Positions 56,939-64,000 of a stretch of 64,000 nt of DNA are shown here, one piece after another (position 1 is the first letter of the stretch; each line of letters opens with the position of its first letter). Source of the DNA: CAYNFQ01 sp964396715 (GTDB taxonomy: Bacteria > Patescibacteriota > Microgenomatia > Daviesbacterales > UBA10151); the NCBI GenBank assembly GCA_964396715.1, contig CAYNFQ010000002.1, positions 26,465 to 90,464 of the forward strand, written 5' to 3'. A program made the position numbers and the translations under genes. The notes below the pieces were generated by a model. That model was not told the origin of the DNA. It saw nothing but the letters and a program-made list of their open reading frames with translations, and searched no databases.

Positions 56939-58018
56939 TTAAAATCGATCAAAATACTCTTTGATTAGTCTCTCTGCCGGTCGATTCTTAATGTCCATCC
57001 CCGGCATGATCCAGGCAATGAAAATATACCCCACCGGTTTATCCTCAGTGATTCTTAGATACTCGTCAAGGGAAACTTTGAAATAATCATCCTGAAGCTC
57101 GTCCAAAGATTCTCCTGCTTTGTTTTGGGTTTGTTGGAAAAATGGCCCGCCATATGCAAACCAGGCTTCGGAAATAAGCCACTCGCTTCTGCTTTTTTCC
57201 GCCACCTCTTGAAGGATTTGATATTGCTGCCTGATACGCTTTCTAAATTCTGCCAACTCATCATTTCCATGAAAGATGGTAATTCCCACCAGATCATAGC
57301 CGATTGCATCTGTGCCTTTTTGTACTGTTGATAGTTTCATCATGGTTTTGCCAGAGTAGACTGCCTTGATCTTGGGCAGAACTTCACGATGCCAGTCTGA
57401 AGTGATTTGGGCAATTTCTTCATCACTTTGGGCAAAATTACCCCCTATCATTCCGTTGAACTCATTTTGTGGAGCAAAAAATTCCACCTGATATTTTTCC
57501 GAAATAGCCGCCCATTTTAAAGCCACTTCTTCGGAAATTTGCAAATATTTTTCTTTAGTAATATCAATTCCTTCTTCATTAAAATCATGCCCGCCCGGGC
57601 CCACAAAATTTGGGGCAACCAAAACTGCTAAACCTTTTTCTTTGGCTTTGACAATATTAGATACCATTTGATTTTCGTCTCTTAAAAAAGGCGTACCGTC
57701 TTTGTTAAGGCTGTATTCTACGGAAACAGAAACCGTATTAACTCCTAAGTCTTTAATTCTGTAGATATCCTCACTTAGCATCCTGGTCATATGGAAAGAT
57801 GAAGGCTCCCAATTTCCTTTAATCACTTCCGGATAACTTCTTTGAAAACTATTTGCGCGTTTTTCCAGTTGCTTGGCGGAAAGTGGTTGATTGGTAATTA
57901 AATCCCACGGCCAGAGCCCCAAACGATTATGGATCAGAAAGCTTCCGAGAGTAGCAATGATGGAGATAATAATAAAGACAATTAGAGTCAAAACTGCGAG
58001 ATTCCCCTTTTGCCCCAT
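56939..58018 (-). CDS. membrane-anchored TIM-barrel glycosidase-like protein
   Basis: An N-terminal anchor (VLTLIVFIIISIIATLGSFL) precedes a 310-residue domain. AVLVAPNFVGPGGHDF, EFFAPQNEFNGMIGG and EWLISEAWFAYGGPFF give an Asn-Glu after strand 4 and a Glu after strand 7, as in clan GH-A retaining glycosidases. Substrate unknown; the barrel would face outward. It is flanked by 50-bp direct repeats. Confidence 0.7.
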   Translation of the reverse strand: MGQKGNLAVLTLIVFIIISIIATLGSFLIHNRLGLWPWDLITNQPLSAKQLEKRANSFQRSYPEVIKGNWEPSSFHMTRMLSEDIYRIKDLGVNTVSVSVEYSLNKDGTPFLRDENQMVSNIVKAKEKGLAVLVAPNFVGPGGHDFNEEGIDITKEKYLQISEEVALKWAAISEKYQVEFFAPQNEFNGMIGGNFAQSDEEIAQITSDWHREVLPKIKAVYSGKTMMKLSTVQKGTDAIGYDLVGITIFHGNDELAEFRKRIRQQYQILQEVAEKSRSEWLISEAWFAYGGPFFQQTQNKAGESLDELQDDYFKVSLDEYLRITEDKPVGYIFIAWIMPGMDIKNRPAERLIKEYFDRF

Positions 58019-58042
58019 AATTTAGTTTAGCATACTTCCTCA

Positions 58043-58092
58043 TTCGCTGATTCTAATAGAGCTAGTCCTAAGCGCTCCAACTGAGGGGAGCC
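58043..58092 (+). repeat. 50-bp direct repeat, right copy
   Basis: Matches 56830-56882. A similar start word (CTGATTCTAATGAGATTAAT) appears at about 59089, so the repeat may have a third, partial copy. Confidence 0.6.
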
Positions 58093-58115
58093 AAGTCCTT
58101 TAGGGGAGCCAAAAA

Positions 58116-58185
58116 ACGTGAATTTAATACCATTTTCGGTATAAATTCACGTCAAATTGACAAAATAACGTGAATATTGTATAAT
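58116..58185 (+). promoter_or_regulatory. operator and consensus promoter of the second Fic gene
   Basis: ACGTGAATTTAATACC (58116-58131) and GGTATAAATTCACGT (58138-58152) form an inverted repeat with a one-base offset. A third half-site ACGTGAATA (58168-58176) lies in the spacer of TTGACA (58157-58162), 17 nt, TATAAT (58180-58185). ATG is 9 nt after the -10, so the mRNA is nearly leaderless. Confidence 0.8.
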
Positions 58186-58194
58186 AACTTTATT

Positions 58195-59067
58195 ATGTCA
58201 ACCTCCCTTTCCCTGCAAAAAAGAATAGAAATTCTTAAAAAGGAGTATGATCGTTTAAAAATAGGCAAGCAGTCTCTACTGAAAATTATTGATGAAGCTG
58301 AAATACCGGAAAGCGTCTATAACTCCAATGCTATAGAAAACTCCACACTTACTTTAAAAGAAACAGAGAAGATCCTTTTGGAGATGGAAGTATCTAAAAA
58401 TGTCAGCCTGCGTGAAGTTTTTGAAGCTAAAAACCTGGCTCGGATTATGGAATATATCCAGGGTAAGACTTCTCAAGGACTTGCCAAAGAAACAATATTA
58501 TTGTTTCATCAAATGTTAATCGGAAATATTGATGAAAGTATTGCCGGAAGATTACGTAAAAAAGGGGAATACGTGCGGGTGGGCAGTTTTATTGCTCCAC
58601 CTCCTGAGCATATAGAACGGATGTTTGAGGAAGCTTTAATTGAGTACTCAAGCGATCAAACTTCTTATTTTCTGGATAAAATTTCTAAATTTCACCTGCA
58701 ATTTGAAACAATTCATCCATTTAATGATGGAAATGGCAGGATTGGCAGAGTAATTATAAACTATCAACTTTATCAATTAGACTTTCCTGGAATAATTATT
58801 CGTGATAAGGAAAAACAAATTTATTATCGTTCTTTTGCGGAGTTCCATGATGACAAAAAAACCAAGATAGCAGAAAAGATCATTTCACTGGCACTGATGG
58901 AGGCTTTGCATAAAAGAATAACTTATCTTAAAGGTGAGAAAGTTATTGAGGCAACTGAATATGCAGCAAAACTGAATAAACCAGCTCCTGTGGTTTTAAA
59001 TGCGGCCAAACGTCAGACAATTCCTGCTTTTAGGGAAAAAGGAGTCTGGAAAATAGGAATTAGATAA
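58195..59067 (+). CDS. Fic-domain AMPylator with inhibitory helix
   Basis: I use ATG 58195 because the promoter lies just before it. 290 residues. N-terminal coiled coil, inhibitor motif SNAIENSTLTL (matches [ST]xxxE[GN]), and canonical HPFNDGNGRIGRVI. The C-terminus (YAAKLNKPAPVVLNAAKRQT onward) looks like an excisionase-type helix-turn-helix and could bind the operator upstream. Fic adds AMP to Tyr/Thr/Ser of targets; the inhibitor Glu blocks this until relieved. Confidence 0.88.
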   Translation: MSTSLSLQKRIEILKKEYDRLKIGKQSLLKIIDEAEIPESVYNSNAIENSTLTLKETEKILLEMEVSKNVSLREVFEAKNLARIMEYIQGKTSQGLAKETILLFHQMLIGNIDESIAGRLRKKGEYVRVGSFIAPPPEHIERMFEEALIEYSSDQTSYFLDKISKFHLQFETIHPFNDGNGRIGRVIINYQLYQLDFPGIIIRDKEKQIYYRSFAEFHDDKKTKIAEKIISLALMEALHKRITYLKGEKVIEATEYAAKLNKPAPVVLNAAKRQTIPAFREKGVWKIGIR

Positions 59068-59087
59068 ATATTGGTTCAAAATTCTCC

Positions 59088-59202
59088 TCTGATTCTAATG
59101 AGATTAATATTCCCTATCAGTCACTGATAAAACAATATATAAAAAAAGGAGTATTATCCTCCTAAAAAAGAATTTGAAGCAATGAAAAAGGATTTAGGAT
59201 AA
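59088..59202 (+). pseudogene. overlapping BrnA-tail and SHOCT-tail fossils
   Basis: One frame reads SDSNEINIPYQSLIKQYIKK then GVLSS and stops at about 59163, like the C-terminus of the BrnA/CopG antitoxin family. Another reads PKKEFEAMKKDLG and stops at 59202, like a SHOCT tail. Both are fragments without starts. The rest of 59068-59245 is empty. Confidence 0.55.
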
Positions 59203-59227
59203 AGTTTGGAGCAGGTTTTCAAAAATT

Positions 59228-59236
59228 TGTTATACT
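59228..59236 (+). promoter_or_regulatory. extended -10 promoter, leaderless
   Basis: TGTTATACT ends 9 nt before GTG 59246. No -35 or SD is seen. Confidence 0.5.
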
Positions 59237-59245
59237 AAATTTAAG

Positions 59246-61336
59246 GTGAAAAAAGCCTTGTTCGCTCGGACAGTTCAGAGTAATAAAGGGTTCTCAATAA
59301 TCCTTGTCATACTAATCGTTGCTGGGTTATTGTTTGCTGGCAAGGTTGCTTATGAATTCTACAAAGGGTTCAAAAGTCAGGTTGGGCAAGGAGAGGTGTC
59401 TTTGCCTGTTGGTGGGTTTGGCAGCCAGGAGGTAGCGGTCAAGAATATAAATTCCAAATACAAAATTGTTACTTCTAAGCCTTCGGGATGGTTTATTTCA
59501 GGCCAGGAAGCAGACATCCTGCTTTCCGGTATTGATTTTAACAACAGTGGCGGCCCTCTTCTTTTTAATCACCCTGGAACAGTGGCCACAGATAGTATCC
59601 ACCTTCTTCTGGCTGACAGATTTAACAATAGAGTCTTAATTTGGAATAAGCTTCCAGCTGGTAATACCCCGCCTGATTTGGTTTTGGGCCAAAAAGATTT
59701 TACCTCCAACAACCCGGGTACAGGAGCAGACCAGATGAACTGGCCGGTTCAGGTATCTGTTGGAGGAGGAAAGCTGGTGGTGGCTGATACCAACAATGAC
59801 AGAGTCCTAATCTGGAATAGTTTCCCCACAAGGAATGGGCAACCTGCTGATTTGGTGATTACTGCCAGAAATCTGATTTGGCCATGGGGTGTTTGGACTG
59901 ATGGAACAAGACTGGTTACCTCATCTACCCGGGGAGGAGTGGTTTTAATCTGGAATAACTTTCCCATCCGCAATGACCAGCCGGCGAATCTTTATTTAAC
60001 TGCTGCCGGTAAGTTTGGCACTCCCAGGACTATCACTTCTGATGGCAGGTATCTGCTCATTGGCGACCACAACGCCAAAACCATACCCGGAGGCCCATTT
60101 TTTGGGGGTCAGGGCATAGGCAATTTTGTTTGGAAAACGTTTCCCACAAAAAATGATGTACCTTATGATTACTATCTTTCAGTGCCCAAAGAGACAGGCG
60201 GGACTTGGTACCAGGGAGATTTTACACAGGATGGAAAACTGGTAATGTTGGGTGGAACTTTGGATATTTGGGATGGTTTCCCTCAAAACCAAGATACACA
60301 GCCTAACTTAAAGGTTGGTCATATGGGTTTCCCTCAAGATTTTGGTGGAGACGGTTTCGGATTTTTTGGAGGTGATGCCTCAGGCGTGGCTGTTTCGGGC
60401 CATCGCCTCTACGTTTCTTTGTATAATGACAATAAAATTGTGGGCTTCAATTCCATCCCCACCAATTCTTCCCAACAGCCTGATTTTGTCATTGGCAGCC
60501 CTGATATTAAAACTAATACTCTGGATACAAATTTTATTATGAGTAATCCGGTGGTTGCAACAGACGGCAAGAGCCTGTTTATCTCCTCTGATTTTGATAG
60601 CAGGCTTTATGTTTTTCAGAATTTGCCGGATGAGAGTGGGGCAAAACCTGACTTTGTATATTATTTCCCGCCTCCAGGACCCTGGGACAATGAGCTGTTC
60701 GGTAATACTTTAGCACTGAGTGGAGGCCAGAACGTTTGGATATGGAATAACCTCCCTCGCAATGGAGAAAAGCCGGATAAAATTTTCCAAAACACAATCG
60801 GTGAAGTTTTGTTTCAAGACCTAAAAGGAGTAGCACTTGACGCCAAGTATTTCTATTTGTCAGATGAGAAAGCCAATAAAGTCTATGTCTTCCGAGGGAT
60901 ACCTCACGATAACTCAAACCCCATTTTCACTCTTTCAATTGATTCTCCAGCCAGACTTTCAAGTGACGGAAATTATTTGGCAGTAGTTTCAACTTTCAAA
61001 AGCACTGTTTCAATCTTTAAAATAGCTGATCTTTCTGCTAATACCAAGCCGGCAGTGTTGGGTGGCCCTGCTAGATTTAATCTGCCGCAAAATGTTTTAG
61101 TTTCAAGTGGCCATTTATTCATTGCTGATACGAACAACAATAAAGTTTTAATCTGGAAGCATATAGAAGATGCAATAGCAGGCAAAGAGGCAGCAGTGGT
61201 TTTAGGAGGCAATAAAACTCCCCGGATTGGCAAAAACACCCTCTTTTGGCCGGGCAGCTTAACCTTTGACGGCAGCTTTCTTTGGGTGGGAGAATACAAG
61301 TTTTCCGAAAGGTTACTGCGTTTCTCGGTCTTTTGA
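59246..61336 (+). CDS. membrane-anchored NHL-type beta-propeller, GTG start
   Basis: The anchor IILVILIVAGLLFAGKVAYE lies near residues 19-38. Six or more blades follow with repeating DRFNNRVLIWNKLP, DTNNDRVLIWNSFP, GVVLIWNNFPIRNDQPANLY, KIVGFNSIPTNSSQQPDFV and DTNNNKVLIWKHI. The propeller should lie outside the membrane. It is the fourth propeller in the window. The small gene after it and the Cys-rich gene probably share its transcript. Confidence 0.85.
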   Translation: MKKALFARTVQSNKGFSIILVILIVAGLLFAGKVAYEFYKGFKSQVGQGEVSLPVGGFGSQEVAVKNINSKYKIVTSKPSGWFISGQEADILLSGIDFNNSGGPLLFNHPGTVATDSIHLLLADRFNNRVLIWNKLPAGNTPPDLVLGQKDFTSNNPGTGADQMNWPVQVSVGGGKLVVADTNNDRVLIWNSFPTRNGQPADLVITARNLIWPWGVWTDGTRLVTSSTRGGVVLIWNNFPIRNDQPANLYLTAAGKFGTPRTITSDGRYLLIGDHNAKTIPGGPFFGGQGIGNFVWKTFPTKNDVPYDYYLSVPKETGGTWYQGDFTQDGKLVMLGGTLDIWDGFPQNQDTQPNLKVGHMGFPQDFGGDGFGFFGGDASGVAVSGHRLYVSLYNDNKIVGFNSIPTNSSQQPDFVIGSPDIKTNTLDTNFIMSNPVVATDGKSLFISSDFDSRLYVFQNLPDESGAKPDFVYYFPPPGPWDNELFGNTLALSGGQNVWIWNNLPRNGEKPDKIFQNTIGEVLFQDLKGVALDAKYFYLSDEKANKVYVFRGIPHDNSNPIFTLSIDSPARLSSDGNYLAVVSTFKSTVSIFKIADLSANTKPAVLGGPARFNLPQNVLVSSGHLFIADTNNNKVLIWKHIEDAIAGKEAAVVLGGNKTPRIGKNTLFWPGSLTFDGSFLWVGEYKFSERLLRFSVF

Positions 61337-61374
61337 TTTGACAAAGTCCGGTAATTTATGACCATAATTAGTTA

Positions 61375-61623
61375 ATGCGCCAAAAGGGAAATATTGATCT
61401 AATTCCTCTGATAATGATTATCTTGGTTGTAGCAGGAGTGGTATTTTTTCTCATCTTCAAAGGTGTGATTAAAAATCCATTTCAAGGCAGTTCTGCTAAT
61501 GTAAATTTGGGCAGCCAAATTTTTCAAAAAACGCAGAACCAAAGCCAGGATACGATTCCCCAAACTAATCCATTTGCCAAAGTCAATCCTTTTAAGGGGG
61601 TATATAAAAACCCATTTGACTAA
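61375..61623 (+). CDS. small single-pass membrane protein
   Basis: 82 residues: a short basic start, helix LIPLIMIILVVAGVVFFLIF, then an outward tail rich in Asn/Gln/Pro with KNPF repeated (KNPFQGS, NPFAKVNPFKGV, KNPFD). No family. It lies 38 nt after the propeller stop and 2 nt before the Cys-rich gene. Confidence 0.6.
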   Translation: MRQKGNIDLIPLIMIILVVAGVVFFLIFKGVIKNPFQGSSANVNLGSQIFQKTQNQSQDTIPQTNPFAKVNPFKGVYKNPFD

Positions 61624-61625
61624 TT

Positions 61626-63164
61626 ATGAAACTTAAGACTGCTATTTTTCTGCTTACAACATTCATGTTGTTTCTGTTAGTGTCTCCAGCCCAGGGGTTA
61701 TCCGAAGACGAAGTTTCTAAAAAGTATGGGTTTACATTCCCAATAGGGGATCTTGGCAACTGCCAAACTGTGGCAGAATGCGGGAACTACTGTGAGAAAG
61801 ACGGTAATCTGCCGCAGTGCATGGCATTTGTAAAAAAATATCAGATCACCAAAGACGATGTATTAACCTTTACTATTGATGAACTGGGTAACTGCCAGAT
61901 GGGTACTGATTGCCGAAATTTTTGTAACCGGGATGAAAACATTACCCAATGTATTGATTTTGCCGATAAGTATGACCTGCTTTCTACCAGCAATCTGGAA
62001 CTGGCACAGAAATTTAATAAAGCTATTGGTTTAGGAGGAGGGCCAGGGGGTTGCAGGAGCCTGGAGCAGTGTGATCGCTACTGTGACGTGAGTTCCCATA
62101 CCAACGAGTGCCTTGACTATGTAGGCAAAAAGGACTTATTACCCCGTAAGGAGTTAGATCAAGTTCGTAAGGTGGCAGAGGGTTTTAGACAGGGATTGGA
62201 AACCCCGGGGAAATGCCGTGATTACACGGAGTGCAATGTTTACTGCACTGATCTTGGTCACTCTAATGAGTGTCGGGAGTATGCTGTAAAGGTTGGTTTT
62301 ATCACAGCCGGGGAGGCAGAAGCAGCCAAAAAATATGGTGGAGTAGGCCCGGGAGGTTGCAAGTCAGAAAAAGAATGTCAGGATTTTTGCCAGCAAACTT
62401 ATAATCAAAGGGTCTGTTTAAGCTATGCCAATGAACATAACATAAAAGTGGATTTCCAGGGACCTGGGGGCTGTAGTGATATTTCATCGTGCACATCTTA
62501 CTGCACCAAAAACCAATCTGATCCGGAATGCAAAAAGTACACTAGTAAATACCAGGGTTTTAAAGGGCCTGGCGGGTGTGAGGACGAAGCCTCTTGTAAA
62601 TCTTACTGCCAGGCCAATCCATCTGATGCAGAATGTAAACAATATAGCGGTCAATATGGCTCATTTCAGGGCCCGGGAGGGTGTAGTGATGTTGGCTCAT
62701 GTACTGCTTATTGTAAAGACCACTATCAAGACCAAGAATGTCAAAAATACTCCAGCCAGTATGGAGGTGGGTTTTCCGGTCCAGGTGGTTGTAGTTCAGA
62801 AAGCTCATGTAAAGCCTACTGTAGTGCCAATTCCCAAGATGAGTCTTGTAAACAGATGGCCGGTCAGTATGGTGGGTTTTCCGGGCCTGGTGGTTGTACA
62901 TCGGTAGATGAGTGCAAAGCAAAATGTCAATCAAACCCCCAAGATCCGGAGTGTCAAAAGTATGCCGGACAATATGGCGGATTTTCCGGGCCTGGAGGGT
63001 GTAATTCCATGGAATCCTGTATGTCGTATTGCAAATCAAATCCAAAGGATTCAGCTTGCGCCCAATATGCCAGTCAATATGGCGGAGGTGGTGGTGGACA
63101 AAATCAACAGCAAGGTCAACAGGGTCAACAGCAACCACAACAGTCAAGCCAACCAACACAGTAA
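61626..63164 (+). CDS. secreted protein of eleven 4-Cys repeats
   Basis: Signal peptide MKLKTAIFLLTTFMLFLLVS ends near AQG. The mature part is eleven modules of about 33 residues with pattern C-x5-C-x3-C-x7/8-C, most introduced by GPGGC and ending Y. Early modules diverge (NLPQCMAFVKKYQ), later ones are close (NPQDPECQKYAGQYGGF). The C-terminus is a Gly/Gln linker. 44 Cys would form 22 disulfides or bind metal. It probably coats or extends the cell surface; no known family matches. Confidence 0.85.
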   Translation: MKLKTAIFLLTTFMLFLLVSPAQGLSEDEVSKKYGFTFPIGDLGNCQTVAECGNYCEKDGNLPQCMAFVKKYQITKDDVLTFTIDELGNCQMGTDCRNFCNRDENITQCIDFADKYDLLSTSNLELAQKFNKAIGLGGGPGGCRSLEQCDRYCDVSSHTNECLDYVGKKDLLPRKELDQVRKVAEGFRQGLETPGKCRDYTECNVYCTDLGHSNECREYAVKVGFITAGEAEAAKKYGGVGPGGCKSEKECQDFCQQTYNQRVCLSYANEHNIKVDFQGPGGCSDISSCTSYCTKNQSDPECKKYTSKYQGFKGPGGCEDEASCKSYCQANPSDAECKQYSGQYGSFQGPGGCSDVGSCTAYCKDHYQDQECQKYSSQYGGGFSGPGGCSSESSCKAYCSANSQDESCKQMAGQYGGFSGPGGCTSVDECKAKCQSNPQDPECQKYAGQYGGFSGPGGCNSMESCMSYCKSNPKDSACAQYASQYGGGGGGQNQQQGQQGQQQPQQSSQPTQ

Positions 63165-63195
63165 AATTTTATTCTGGTAATTTTTTTCCATGGTT

Positions 63196-63224
63196 CGATT
63201 ACTTCGACTGGGCTCAGTACTATA
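63196..63224. repeat. reversed dispersed repeat word
   Basis: On minus this reads ACTGAGCCCAGTCGAAGTAA then TCGAACC, a variant of the CTGAGTGGAATCGAA words at 29845-29945. Confidence 0.45.
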
Positions 63225-63242
63225 GTTGACTCACCACAAGGA

Positions 63243-63262
63243 AAGTCCTAAAATTTGCCTGT
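63243..63262 (+). repeat. promoter-region direct repeat, first copy
   Basis: AAAGTCCTAAAATTTGCC here and at about 63707-63725. The duplicated leader supports a tandem duplication of the toxin/DUF2283 locus followed by deletion. Confidence 0.6.
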
Positions 63263-63267
63263 TCTGT

Positions 63268-63448
63268 TAGAATGAAGATGAAACAGCCAATAATCCTGAT
63301 GAAACTCTACCTGTAAAAGAAGGATTGAAAGCATATATTAAAGATTTTGGTAAAAATTATTTAATGCTTGTAGTTGCTGAAGAAGAAGGAGATAAAATAA
63401 TAGTTACTCTGCATTGGCTTGATAAAAAAAGAGTAAAAAAGGTATAAT
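63268..63448 (+). pseudogene. C-terminal half of a PBECR/DUF4258-like toxin
   Basis: Frame DETLPVKEGLKAYIKDFGKN, YLMLVVAEEEGDKIIVTLHW, then LDKKRVKKV and stop at 63448. A TAG lies directly before, and there is no usable start except an internal ATG. It looks like the missing second half of the 63761 protein. DUF2283 follows by 6 nt. Confidence 0.6.
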
Positions 63449-63454
63449 CAAGTT

Positions 63455-63694
63455 ATGAAAATATCTTATGACCCTAAAGCAGATGCTGCTTATATTTATT
63501 TTGTAAAGAACAAAAGAAGCACCCGTACAGAAGAAGTGGGGGAAGGACTACTTGTGGATTATAATGGAAAGGATTTAATCGGAATTGAAATCTTGGATGT
63601 TTCTGATAAATTTCCTAAAGAAGAAATTAAATCTCTTACTAAGCTGGAGAGAATTGATTATCCTACTGCAGTTGCCCACAGAATTTCTAAGTAG
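63455..63694 (+). CDS. DUF2283-family protein (putative antitoxin)
   Basis: 79 residues: ISYDPKADAAYIYFVKNKRS, TEEVGEGLLVDYNGKDLIGI, EILDVSDKFPKEEIKSL. DUF2283 genes usually follow a DUF4258-like toxin gene, as here, where the toxin copy is broken. AT-rich leader; AAAAAGGTATAATC just upstream could be a promoter. Confidence 0.85.
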   Translation: MKISYDPKADAAYIYFVKNKRSTRTEEVGEGLLVDYNGKDLIGIEILDVSDKFPKEEIKSLTKLERIDYPTAVAHRISK

Positions 63695-63760
63695 ACAATA
63701 TTTCCCAAAAGTCCTAAAATTTGCCCTCGAGTTTTTTGTTATTTATGTTATTCTTAGTTT

Positions 63761-63952
63761 GTGGATATTGTCTCTACTATTTCCCAAAATGGAACTATAA
63801 TTAGACTTACTGATGAAAGATGGAAGCATATTGTTTTGATGCATCCAAGCCTGATTAATAAAGAAAAACAAGTTCTTAGAATCGTTAAAAATCCTGACTA
63901 TATTTTTAAGGGTAAGGGAAAAGAGCTTTTGGCTGTTTCTGCAATTGAGTAG
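63761..63952 (+). pseudogene. N-terminal half of a PBECR/DUF4258-like toxin, GTG start
   Basis: 63 codons: DIVSTISQNGTIIRLTDERW, KHIVLMHPSLINKEKQVLRI, VKNPDYIFKGKGKELLAVSA, then TAG. Family members continue with a KYLVVVY-type second half, which is absent here but present at 63268-63448. GTG start; the leader repeats AAAGTCCTAAAATTTGCC seen at 63243. The last 48 nt of the window hold no further gene. Confidence 0.55.
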
Positions 63953-64000
63953 GCTGAGATACATCGGTAACACTTCTAGGTTAGAATAACTAACTTAAGG

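Noticed and set aside
62476..62907. Second plus-frame ORF in the Cys-rich gene
   Set aside because: Frame shadow of the repeats; the real frame has signal peptide and regular Cys spacing.
62560..63159. 199-residue minus ORF opposite the Cys-rich gene
   Set aside because: Shadow of a repetitive gene; His/Leu/Tyr-rich with no domain.

Overview
The window looks like chromosome from a Candidate Phyla Radiation (Patescibacteria) bacterium, probably of the Microgenomates type. This is inferred from gene content and AT-rich style, not from a phylogeny. There is no rRNA. Housekeeping markers are dnaG, rpoD, smpB, ssrA, a ComF-family gene and six tRNA genes. UGA is used as an ordinary stop. Around these lie many small two-helix pilin-like proteins, membrane-anchored beta-propellers, toxin-antitoxin modules and word-repeat hairpins.

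Layout. 1-1000: a toxin-antitoxin pair between two copies of a promoter-bearing repeat. 1042-13644: a giant cytoplasmic protein on the plus strand facing a long minus-strand cluster of a TrbL/VirB6-like membrane protein, a LasA-type M23 lipoprotein and six paralogous VirB2-like pilin proteins. A VapBC-like pair and an S23/IVP gene interrupt this cluster. 13722-18143: SpoIID/LytB protein, bacterial PH-domain protein and a phosphatase-like/propeller membrane protein. 18217-20846: smpB, a toxin-antitoxin pair, ssrA, comF and two tRNA-Ser genes. 20895-27031: CPBP protease, envelope propellers and a candidate structured RNA. 27098-31958: Fic protein, tRNAs, a duplicated Phd-like antitoxin, Nudix, TlyA-like methyltransferase and a BrnTA pair. 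32084-35417: dnaG, rpoD and a second S23/IVP gene.

35503-47813 is the most striking part. A tRNA-Asn split inside the anticodon by a group I intron is followed by a large serine recombinase, a train of small unknown genes, a type II restriction-modification system with a controller protein, LexA, and a divergent operon. That operon encodes a catalytically dead long Argonaute and two different PD-(D/E)XK nucleases. This looks like an integrated defence island. 48062-56759 is accessory: a dehydrogenase-like protein, a HELTH metallopeptidase, a papain-fold-like protein, an NYN nuclease, TrmO, a BrnTA-like pair and several gene fossils. 56939-63164 returns to envelope genes (glycosidase-like protein, propeller, 11-repeat cysteine-rich secreted protein) with a second Fic gene. 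The right edge holds shuffled toxin/DUF2283 fragments.

Two themes recur. First, short inverted or direct repeats built from permuted 8-12 nt words occur between genes, inside signal-peptide codons and at both ends of both S23/IVP genes. They may form one family of mobile elements. Second, many genes have a -10 box only 3-10 nt upstream of ATG/GTG, which predicts leaderless mRNAs. All calls rest on reading the sequence; no database search was possible.
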